Of a stretch of 6,063 bases of DNA, positions 1 to 5,097 are shown one piece after another; position 1 is the stretch's first letter; each line of letters starts with the position of its first letter. The notes under the pieces were generated by a model, which was given only the letters and a program-made list of their open reading frames with translations, searched no databases and was not told the DNA's origin. The stretch lies in assembly GCA_903836325.1 (NCBI GenBank), contig CAILQE010000021.1:1-6063 (forward strand). The letters are read 5' to 3'. The position numbers were made by a program, and so were the translations under genes. This DNA comes from an uncultured Candidatus Saccharibacteria bacterium (GTDB lineage Bacteria > Patescibacteriota > Saccharimonadia > Saccharimonadales > UBA4665).

Positions 1-305
1 AAAGACAAAGAATAGCTATAGCTAGAGCAATTCTTAAGGACGCTCCAATAATCATACTGGATGAAGCTACTAGCTCACTGGATAGTCAAACTGAAAAAGT
101 TATACAAAAGGCACTGGGTGAACTTACTAAGAATAAAACTACTCTTGTTATAGCTCATAGACTTAGTACTATCAGAGAAATGGATAAGATTCTTATTTTA
201 GACAAGGGAAATTTGGTTCAAGAAGGCACTCACAATCATCTAATTAGAAAAGAAGGAATGTATAAGACTCTCTGGGAGCATCAGACTAACGGTTTTGTAG
301 GATAG
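1..305 (+). CDS. ABC exporter, C-terminal part of the ATP-binding domain (5' partial)
   Basis: This is the last 100 codons of an ABC transporter that powers export across the cytoplasmic membrane by ATP hydrolysis. The reading frame starts at base 3 and ends with TAG at 303-305. The window opens just after the LSGGQ signature, at the RQRIAIARAIL helix that follows it. Next come Walker B with its catalytic Glu (IIILDEATSSLD, including the D-loop), then the H-loop histidine in IAHRLSTI. The tail has DKGNLVQEGTHNHLI and ends LWEHQTNGFVG. A C-terminal ATPase domain with this kind of tail is typical of fused permease-ATPase exporters (MsbA/LmrA-like, type IV fold). The membrane domain and Walker A lie upstream of the window, so the substrate cannot be inferred. 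The gene converges on the minus-strand corrinoid adenosyltransferase gene with only 4 nt between stop codons. Confidence 0.92.
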   Translation, partial: RQRIAIARAILKDAPIIILDEATSSLDSQTEKVIQKALGELTKNKTTLVIAHRLSTIREMDKILILDKGNLVQEGTHNHLIRKEGMYKTLWEHQTNGFVG

Positions 306-309
306 CTTT

Positions 310-879
310 CTAGAAATCTATACCTTTATTGGCAAGGTACTTATCGTCAAAGTGGTGTTTAATCTTAGTCATATTAGTGGCAATATCTACTTTTTTAAGG
401 AGTTTTTCTGGGAAGTTTCTACCTGTTAAACAAATACTCGTATTAGGTGCTCTTTTATCGATGAGGTGCTCTAGCTGTTTCTCGGTTATAAGGCCGTCGT
501 TAACAGCATTGTTCACTTCGTCACAGATCACAAGATCATATTTGCCGCTAGTTACAGCATCAAAGGCTATTTTATATGTTTCATCAGCTGCTTTTTTGTG
601 ATCCTCTTCAGATATATTTTGCGCACTTAGATCTTTAGCGTTATAGAAACCCTTACCGCCTTTGAAGAAGAACAATTGATCGGAATATAGTTCACCGATG
701 TCTTTAATAAAGACATGTTCACTCACTCCCCAATATTTAATAAATTGAATAAAGGCTACTTTGTATCTGTTCCCTAGTGCTCTAATCATTAGTCCTAGAG
801 AGGCAGTAGTTTTTCCTTTACCTTCCCCAGTATAAACAAGAACTATCGAGGATTTAGTTTTGTAATCTTCAAATGCCAT
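310..879 (-). CDS. cobO: ATP:corrinoid adenosyltransferase (CobA/CobO/BtuR family)
   Basis: This cytoplasmic enzyme moves the 5'-deoxyadenosyl group of ATP onto the cobalt of a reduced corrinoid, giving adenosylcobalamin or its precursors. The 189-residue length fits the family (E. coli BtuR is about 196). The variant P-loop GEGKGKTT lies at residues 18-25, followed by QFIKYW near 45-50. The glycine-rich GKGFYN segment, the acidic strand DLVICDEVNNAV, LTGRNFPEKLL and the closing MTKIKHHFDD...NKGIDF all match the family in order. The ATG at 877-879 gives a normal N-terminus. It lies 3 nt after the stop of the glutaredoxin-like gene, with no strong ribosome binding site, so translation is probably coupled. 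No other corrinoid gene is visible, so salvage fits better than de novo synthesis. CobO versus BtuR naming is arbitrary here. I am confident of the family, less so of the exact corrinoid used. Confidence 0.9.
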   Translation of the reverse strand: MAFEDYKTKSSIVLVYTGEGKGKTTASLGLMIRALGNRYKVAFIQFIKYWGVSEHVFIKDIGELYSDQLFFFKGGKGFYNAKDLSAQNISEEDHKKAADETYKIAFDAVTSGKYDLVICDEVNNAVNDGLITEKQLEHLIDKRAPNTSICLTGRNFPEKLLKKVDIATNMTKIKHHFDDKYLANKGIDF

Positions 880-882
880 ACT

Positions 883-1134
883 CTAAGATATCTTGTGAGC
901 TTTAAGAGCTTGATCGATTTTAGGTCGATCAAAACCAACTATTATATCTCCACCTATATCTAGAACCGGAATACCTCTTTGACCGCTTTTTTCAACAACT
1001 GCTTCGGCTGCTTTCGGATCGTGATCTATGTCTAATTCTTTGTATTTAACACCTAGTTTATCTAAGTATTGCTTTGTTGCGTGGCAGAAACCACACCAAG
1101 ATGCTGAATATATAATTACTTTATCCATAATCAT
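883..1134 (-). CDS. Glutaredoxin-like / NrdH-like thiol-disulfide oxidoreductase
   Basis: This is a small thioredoxin-fold protein of 83 residues, predicted to be cytoplasmic, that would reduce disulfides in target proteins. The redox site WCGFC has its cysteines at 14 and 17, after the first strand (KVIIYSASW). The second strand region is VKYKELDID. The cis-proline is in RGIPVL (P56), and GGDIIVGFDRPKIDQAL forms the last strands and helix. This layout matches single-domain glutaredoxins and the NrdH/Uxx-star type. The usual glutaredoxin CPYC and NrdH CVQC motifs are replaced by CGFC, so whether glutathione or thioredoxin reductase recharges it is unclear. Two in-frame ATGs exist (1132-1134 and 1126-1128). 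I chose the first because a TAGG sequence lies 7 nt before it. The gene is the first of a two-gene minus-strand unit with the corrinoid adenosyltransferase. Confidence 0.87.
   Translation of the reverse strand: MIMDKVIIYSASWCGFCHATKQYLDKLGVKYKELDIDHDPKAAEAVVEKSGQRGIPVLDIGGDIIVGFDRPKIDQALKAHKIS
910..932. repeat. Perfect 8-bp inverted repeat with 7-nt loop, inside the glutaredoxin-like gene
   Basis: TTGATCGA at 910-917 is matched by TCGATCAA at 925-932, with TTTTAGG between. In the minus-strand mRNA this could form an 8-bp stem about 30 nt before the adenosyltransferase start. It encodes FDRPKIDQ of the upstream gene. No U-tract follows, so it is not an intrinsic terminator. A second short palindrome, AAGATATCTT at 885-894, lies between it and the start codon. 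Function unknown; chance is a real possibility. Confidence 0.4.
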
Positions 1135-1208
1135 ATTTTAGCCTATTTTACATTTTATATATAGAGCCTTGTTTTAAGGGGTGGAATACTGATATAATTG
1201 AATAAAGA
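1135..1208. promoter_or_regulatory. Divergent intergenic region between the redox/corrinoid pair and the ATP synthase operon
   Basis: This 74-nt gap separates two oppositely transcribed units, so it should hold both promoters. The + strand promoter is clear and is listed separately. For the minus strand, an AT-rich block at 1152-1163 contains a TATAAA-like -10 (plus-strand bases 1154-1159), which would start RNA near 1147. A TAGG ribosome-binding-like sequence lies at 1142-1145. I see no convincing -35 for the minus strand. The two promoters lie so close that polymerase binding at one could affect the other. Confidence 0.5.
1169..1198 (+). promoter_or_regulatory. Predicted sigma-70-type promoter of the ATP synthase operon, extended -10
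   Basis: A perfect TATAAT -10 box lies at 1193-1198 and is preceded by the extended -10 TG at 1190-1191. A -35-like TTGTTT lies at 1169-1174, with an 18-nt spacer. RNA should start near 1204-1206, only a few bases before the ATG at 1209. It is the only strong promoter match I found ahead of the operon. It was identified by eye and has no experimental support. Confidence 0.55.
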
Positions 1209-1529
1209 ATGAATAAGACGAAAGCGCAAAAAGTTAAGCCATCGCCTGAGACCTCAAACAAAGCAAAAAAGTATGAAAAATACGCAAATGCTAGTGGGAT
1301 GTTTTTTGGTTTTGCTTTAGATATGTCTTGGAAATTATTGATATCATTCATGCTTCCTGTAATTATCGGGAGTTATTTAGATAGTAAATATAAGAGTTTT
1401 AACTCAACATTTGTATTAATTGGTTTACTTATATCATTTATCTTATCTTCTATAGTGGTCTACACTACAATAAAAGAAGCTAATAGTTTGACTAAAGATA
1501 TTAAATTTAAGAAGGAAGATAATGTTTAA
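1209..1529 (+). CDS. AtpZ/AtpI-like small membrane protein leading the ATP synthase operon
   Basis: This 106-residue protein has two predicted membrane helices (about 33-56 and 67-87). It carries a basic, hydrophilic N-terminus of about 30 residues and a charged C-terminal tail. The segment GSYLDSK (54-60) at the end of helix 1, followed by a FVLIGLLISFILS helix, resembles the GxxLDxK-then-IGLLLG pattern of AtpZ-type F1Fo accessory proteins. Its place directly before atpB supports this. AtpI has four helices, so this is closer to AtpZ. In other bacteria AtpI/AtpZ proteins are linked to c-ring assembly and to Mg2+/Ca2+ uptake; which applies here is unknown. The gene has no Shine-Dalgarno sequence and sits just downstream of a predicted transcription start. 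Its end overlaps atpB by 8 nt. Confidence 0.75.
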   Translation: MNKTKAQKVKPSPETSNKAKKYEKYANASGMFFGFALDMSWKLLISFMLPVIIGSYLDSKYKSFNSTFVLIGLLISFILSSIVVYTTIKEANSLTKDIKFKKEDNV

Positions 1530-2307
1530 TCTATTTTCAGAAAGCGGCCCAGTAGTTCATATTGCTCCAGGCGGAGTGCTAGTTATCCATGGAATTACAG
1601 TCACTAACTCAATGTTATACGGATGGATATGTTTATTCTTCATTTCAATTTTTCTTATTTTTATAGCTAGAAAAGTTACTATTCATCCTAAAAAAGGTAT
1701 TTATCAATTGATTGAGCTAGGAGTAGATTTTATTGGTAACTTAGTAAGAGGAGCCTTTGAGGATAAGAAGAAAGCTGAGAAATACGTACCTATTTTTGCA
1801 ACCTTTTTCTTAATAATACTTCTTAATAACTGGCTAGGATTACTTCCATTTGTTGGTGAAGGAATTCAGTCCAACAGTTATCCTTTATTTAGACCTTTTA
1901 CAGCTGATTTGAATGCTACTTTAGCAATTGGACTTTGTGCTATGGCAATTGTTTACGTTGGATCTATTATTGATTCCGGTGGAATTAAGAAATACTTAAA
2001 TCATTTCTTTGTTGGTAGCCCTAAAAACCCCCTATTCTTCGTTATTGGACTACTCGAGATGTTCACTGATGCGACAAGAGTTTTATCTCTTAGTCTTCGA
2101 CTTTTCTTAAACGTTACAATTGGAGAAATAGTCATAGCGGTATTCTCATACCTAGGTCACTTGTTAGCTCCAATCTCGGCCCTACCTTTCACGTTGATAG
2201 AGTTATTCATCGGTGCCCTTCAGGCATATATTTTTACAATTTTGGCTACTATGTATTTGGCAATTGCGGTTAACCATGCATCTGAGCATGTAGAGGAGCA
2301 CTCTTGA
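1522..2307 (+). CDS. atpB: F1Fo ATP synthase subunit a
   Basis: This membrane stator subunit forms the two half-channels that carry ions to and from the c-ring. It has 261 residues and several hydrophobic helices. Family landmarks are NNWLGLLP (102-109), TADLNATLA (127-135) and the essential arginine R193 in LSLSLRLFLN, which faces the c-ring carboxylate. E202 matches E. coli E219. GALQAYIF (231-238) carries Q234, matching E. coli Q252. E227 lies where E. coli has H245, a common variant outside the enterobacteria. The start ATG at 1522 overlaps the AtpZ-like gene and is preceded by a good ribosome binding site (GGA at 1514-1516, 5-nt spacer). It ends with TGA, the only TGA stop in the window. 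The 79-nt gap to atpE is the longest inside the operon. Confidence 0.97.
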   Translation: MFNLFSESGPVVHIAPGGVLVIHGITVTNSMLYGWICLFFISIFLIFIARKVTIHPKKGIYQLIELGVDFIGNLVRGAFEDKKKAEKYVPIFATFFLIILLNNWLGLLPFVGEGIQSNSYPLFRPFTADLNATLAIGLCAMAIVYVGSIIDSGGIKKYLNHFFVGSPKNPLFFVIGLLEMFTDATRVLSLSLRLFLNVTIGEIVIAVFSYLGHLLAPISALPFTLIELFIGALQAYIFTILATMYLAIAVNHASEHVEEHS

Positions 2308-2386
2308 CCGTTGTTAAATAAGATGAAACAATTTAAATCTATTGTAGTCAAATATATAAGTATTAATAATTAATAAAAGGAGAAAT
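2308..2386 (+). promoter_or_regulatory. AU-rich atpB-atpE spacer with strong ribosome binding site for atpE
   Basis: This 79-nt spacer is very AU-rich. It ends in AAGGAG at 2377-2382, 4 nt before the atpE ATG, the best Shine-Dalgarno match in the window. Subunit c is needed in many copies per enzyme, and in E. coli an AU-rich leader before atpE boosts its translation; this spacer may do the same. TTGACC at 2304-2309 resembles a -35 box, but no good -10 is correctly spaced. No terminator hairpin is visible. The atpB frame stays open after its TGA until TAA at 2371-2373. Confidence 0.5.
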
Positions 2387-2614
2387 ATGATATTAGCAGA
2401 AACATTAAATCTAGCCATCATTGCAAAAGGATTAATGATTGGTGGTGGTTTCATTGGACCAGCTATCGGTATTGGTTTAGTCGGAGGTAATTATTTAAGT
2501 GCTGTTGGACGAAATCCAGAAGCAGCTAAATTCTTAGGACAAGCTCTTATCTTCGTAGCTATTATTGAGCTATTCGGATTGCTAGCATTCGCATCTATAT
2601 TCATCGTTAAATAA
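2387..2614 (+). CDS. atpE: F1Fo ATP synthase subunit c (ring proteolipid)
   Basis: This 75-residue hairpin of two membrane helices assembles into the rotating ring. Helix 1 carries the glycine-rich packing motif (GPAIGIGLVGG, 24-34). The polar loop is GRNPEA (41-46), with R42 and P44 in the place of the usual RQP. Helix 2 carries the ion-binding carboxylate E61 in FVAIIELFGLLAF. Na+-type rings have Gln in helix 1 at the position of I29 and Ser/Thr right after the Glu; here these are Ile and Leu (L62), which points to proton coupling. The N-terminus is a few residues shorter than in E. coli (79 aa), and no cleavable signal is evident. The strong AAGGAG site upstream fits the high copy number needed. 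atpF follows 17 nt later. Confidence 0.97.
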   Translation: MILAETLNLAIIAKGLMIGGGFIGPAIGIGLVGGNYLSAVGRNPEAAKFLGQALIFVAIIELFGLLAFASIFIVK

Positions 2615-2631
2615 GGAAAGTATATAAATTC

Positions 2632-3144
2632 ATGATTTTTGCAGATTCATCATCAGGACTTGGAACACTTGGGTTCAGCACTTCAGCATTCATAATTCAG
2701 CTGATTACTTTTGTATTGGCTTTTTGGGTTATAAAAAAGTTTGCGGTTACCCCAATTGTTAAGATGCTTAATGAAAGACGAAAAGCCATCGAAGATGGAG
2801 TTTCTTTAGGCGAGAAATTAAGAAAAGAAGCTCTAGACATGGAAGAAAAAGTTTCTAAAGAGCTTTCTGCGGCAAGACATAAAGCTGACGAAATAATTGA
2901 TGAAGCAAAAGAAACAGCTAGATCAGCAGTTAAAGCTGGTGAAGAAGATGCTGTTAAAAAAGCTGACGAAATAATTGAAGATGCTAGAAATAAAACTAAG
3001 CAAGAAATTGAAGCAGCTAAAATAAAACTTGAAGGTGAAATTGCTAATCTTGTTGTTGATGCTACGGAAGTATTAACTAAAGAAAAGATCGATATTAAAA
3101 AAGATGCTAGCTTGATAGATCAAGCTTTAAAAGAGGCTAAATAA
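2632..3144 (+). CDS. atpF: F1Fo ATP synthase subunit b (peripheral stalk)
   Basis: This is the 170-residue membrane-anchored stalk protein that holds the alpha/beta head still against rotation. One membrane helix spans about 18-38 (FIIQLITFVLAFWVIKKF). It is followed by the family's TPIVKMLNERRKAIEDGV (40-57) and then a long, highly charged Ala/Lys/Glu-rich helix to about 150, expected to form the coiled-coil dimer. The C-terminus (DASLIDQALKEAK) should contact delta. Only one b-type gene is present, so a homodimer is likely. The ATG at 2632 is the only reasonable start; the AAGGAAAG before it is unusually far away (about 12-13 nt). The TAA stop shares its last base with the atpH ATG. The stalk contains a repeated segment, listed separately. 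Confidence 0.95.
   Translation: MIFADSSSGLGTLGFSTSAFIIQLITFVLAFWVIKKFAVTPIVKMLNERRKAIEDGVSLGEKLRKEALDMEEKVSKELSAARHKADEIIDEAKETARSAVKAGEEDAVKKADEIIEDARNKTKQEIEAAKIKLEGEIANLVVDATEVLTKEKIDIKKDASLIDQALKEAK
2881..2978 (+). repeat. 20-bp direct repeat within the b-subunit stalk
   Basis: AAAGCTGACGAAATAATTGA occurs exactly at 2881-2900 and again at 2959-2978, offset by 78 nt (26 codons) in the same frame. The copies encode KADEII at residues 84-89 and 110-115, followed by DEA and EDA. Exact identity at the DNA level, synonymous positions included, suggests a recent internal duplication or conversion rather than only coiled-coil periodicity. Confidence 0.75.
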
Positions 3145-3536
3145 TGAGTAAAAGAAGTAATTTAGCAGAATACATTGCATCTAGCGTAGAAGATAATATG
3201 ACTTCTAAGAAACTAGCTAAAAATGTAGCTGAATACCTTCTTGATACTAGAAAAGCATCAGAATTAGAGAGTGTTTTACGTGACGTAGTTAATTTAAGAG
3301 CAGCAAAAGGATTTGTTGAAGTTGACGCCTACTCTACTCATAAATTAAGTGACTCAGCAATTAAGGACATTAAGACTACTGTAAAAAACCATTATGATAA
3401 TACAAAAACAGTAGTAGTTAATAATTTAATAGATGAAGATTTAGTTGGTGGCGTTAAGTTGTATATCGGAAGCGATCGATTAGATCTTAGTATTAAAAAT
3501 AAGTTAAATAAATTTAGAGAGTTAACAGTAAAGTAA
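3144..3536 (+). CDS. atpH: F1Fo ATP synthase subunit delta, unusually short
   Basis: Delta (OSCP-like) joins the top of the F1 head to the b stalk. The C-terminal half is recognisable: FVEVDAYSTHKLSD (57-70) aligns with the AEVDVISAAALS region of E. coli, and LIDEDLVGGVKLYIG (95-109) matches the D-x-x-L/M-x-GG segment. Residues 28-56 align with the last helices of the N-terminal domain (E. coli [20 protein letters not shown]). Only about 25 residues precede that, whereas E. coli has around 70, so the protein has 130 residues rather than about 177. A longer start is impossible: an in-frame TAA lies at 3138-3140. AAGAGG at 3131-3136 is a suitable ribosome binding site, and the start overlaps the atpF stop by one base. 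Both flanking subunits are complete, so a frameshift seems unlikely. Confidence 0.9.
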   Translation: MSKRSNLAEYIASSVEDNMTSKKLAKNVAEYLLDTRKASELESVLRDVVNLRAAKGFVEVDAYSTHKLSDSAIKDIKTTVKNHYDNTKTVVVNNLIDEDLVGGVKLYIGSDRLDLSIKNKLNKFRELTVK

Positions 3537-3556
3537 AGAAAGGCTGGATAAGAAAA

Positions 3557-5092
3557 GTGTCAGAAATTACCATAAACGAACTATCCAAAGAAATTAAGGA
3601 TGCTATTGAGAAGCTTAAAAATAGACCTGAAATTGAAAACGTTGGTGTAGTAACTAGAGTTGGAGACGGAATTGCTTGGATCTATGGATTAAGTAATTGT
3701 GGATACAACGAAATGATCGATATAGAAACCGACAAAGGAGGAAGCGTATCAGCCTTCGCTTTCAACTTAGGTGAAAATGAAATCGGTGCAGTTTTAATGG
3801 GTAGTGACGTAAAAGTTAAAGCTGGCGCTAATGTTAAACTTTCTGGAAAAATACTTGAAATCCCTGTTGGTGATGAACTAATAGGAAGAATTGTTGACCC
3901 TATGGGTAATCCATTAGACGGCGGTCCTGCTATTAAAACTAAGACAATGAGTCCGGTTGAGAGAAATGCTCCTGGAGTTTTAGCTCGAAAAAGTGTTAAT
4001 GAACCTATGATGACAGGTCTAGTTGCTATCGATGCCATGGTCCCTGTAGGACGAGGACAAAGAGAACTTATTATTGGAGATAGACAAACTGGAAAAACTG
4101 CTATCGCAATAGACACTATGATTAATCAGGCTAAACAAAAGACTGGAGTTGTTAACGTCTACGTGGCAATTGGACAAAAGTTTTCAAAAGTTGCTGCTCT
4201 AGCTGAGCGGTTGAAAAGAGAAAAAGTTATGGATCAAACAATAATCGTTGCTACTTCTCCAAGTGATCCTGCTTCCCTGCTTTATCTCGCTCCTTATGCT
4301 GGATGTACTATCGGTGAATACTTTAGAGATAATTCTAAGCACGCTTTAATTATTTACGATGATTTAACAAAACACGCCGCTGCTTACAGACAGATGTCAC
4401 TTCTACTTAGAAGACCACCGGGACGAGAAGCTTATCCTGGAGACGTTTTCTATCTTCACTCAAGACTTCTAGAACGAGCTGCAAAACTTAGTGACGAACT
4501 AGGCGGAGGATCATTAACCGCACTTCCAATCATTGAAACTCAAGCAGGAGATATTTCAGCCTACATTCCAACAAACGTAATTTCTATTACAGACGGTCAG
4601 ATTTTCCTTGAAACAAACCTTTTCTATCAAGGTATTAGACCAGCTATTTCTGTCGGACTTTCAGTTTCTCGTGTTGGAGGTTCTGCTCAAACTAAAGCTA
4701 TTAAAGCAGTTGGTGGTGGATTAAAACTTGCTCTTGCGCAGTTTAGAGAGCTTGCAGCTTTCTCACAGTTCTCAACTGATCTAGATCCTGAAACTAGAAA
4801 AATAATTGAAAGAGGTCAAAGACTTTCTGAGCTTCTAAAACAACCTCAGTATTCTCCGTACTCAATCGCTCAAATGTATTCAATGCTCTATGCTGCAAAC
4901 GAAGGAGCCCTAGACTTAGTGCCAGTAGAAAAAATTCTACCTGCTATCACTAGCCTTCATAGAGCACTAGAAGCTAAACACGCTGGTTTAGTTAAGACCT
5001 TAAATACTGGAGATAAACCATCAGACAAAGATAACGAAACAATTCTTAAAGTAGCTAATGAACTAGCGAAGGAATATAAGAAAGATAAATAA
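3557..5092 (+). CDS. atpA: F1Fo ATP synthase subunit alpha
   Basis: Alpha is the non-catalytic nucleotide-binding subunit of the F1 hexamer; it supplies the arginine finger to the catalytic sites on beta. The length, 511 residues, is normal (E. coli 513). The N-terminal helix and beta-barrel occupy about 1-95. The P-loop GDRQTGKT lies at 174-181 with the alpha-type Gln at 177. The Walker B strand is LIIYDD with aspartates at 268-269, followed by RRPPGREAYPGDVFYLHSRL. The arginine finger is R372 in SVSRVGG. The C-terminal helical domain includes LKQPQYSPYS. The start is GTG at 3557, chosen because it gives the conserved N-terminus and no ATG or other good start lies upstream in frame. The ribosome binding site is weak (GGATAAG at 3546-3552, or AAAGG further away). 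atpG follows after 5 nt. Confidence 0.98.
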   Translation: MSEITINELSKEIKDAIEKLKNRPEIENVGVVTRVGDGIAWIYGLSNCGYNEMIDIETDKGGSVSAFAFNLGENEIGAVLMGSDVKVKAGANVKLSGKILEIPVGDELIGRIVDPMGNPLDGGPAIKTKTMSPVERNAPGVLARKSVNEPMMTGLVAIDAMVPVGRGQRELIIGDRQTGKTAIAIDTMINQAKQKTGVVNVYVAIGQKFSKVAALAERLKREKVMDQTIIVATSPSDPASLLYLAPYAGCTIGEYFRDNSKHALIIYDDLTKHAAAYRQMSLLLRRPPGREAYPGDVFYLHSRLLERAAKLSDELGGGSLTALPIIETQAGDISAYIPTNVISITDGQIFLETNLFYQGIRPAISVGLSVSRVGGSAQTKAIKAVGGGLKLALAQFRELAAFSQFSTDLDPETRKIIERGQRLSELLKQPQYSPYSIAQMYSMLYAANEGALDLVPVEKILPAITSLHRALEAKHAGLVKTLNTGDKPSDKDNETILKVANELAKEYKKDK

Positions 5093-5097
5093 TCTAT

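Noticed and set aside
329..601. 90-codon plus-strand open frame opposite cobO
   Set aside because: It is antisense to a well-supported adenosyltransferase gene and shows no recognisable motif or good ribosome binding site.
1148..1351. 67-codon minus-strand open frame across the divergent region and the start of the AtpZ-like gene
   Set aside because: Its hydrophobic look is the mirror of the membrane helix in the real gene. It would also cover the operon promoter.
2305..2307. TGA as a sense codon (glycine code of Absconditabacteria/Gracilibacteria)
   Set aside because: No in-frame TGA occurs inside any of the clear genes, and the a subunit reaches its normal C-terminus at this TGA, so the standard bacterial code fits.
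2304..2332. Internal promoter before atpE (TTGACC as -35)
   Set aside because: The correctly spaced -10 would be AACAAT, which lacks the first T; the -35 match overlaps the end of atpB and is likely chance.
2323..2373. 16-codon mini-ORF (ATG to TAA) in the atpB-atpE spacer
   Set aside because: It has no convincing ribosome binding site and no recognisable content. It is kept only as part of the possible atpB readthrough extension.
3682..4116. 144-codon minus-strand open frame within atpA
   Set aside because: It lies wholly inside the unmistakable alpha-subunit gene, resembles no family I know, and is a shadow of that gene's codon pattern.
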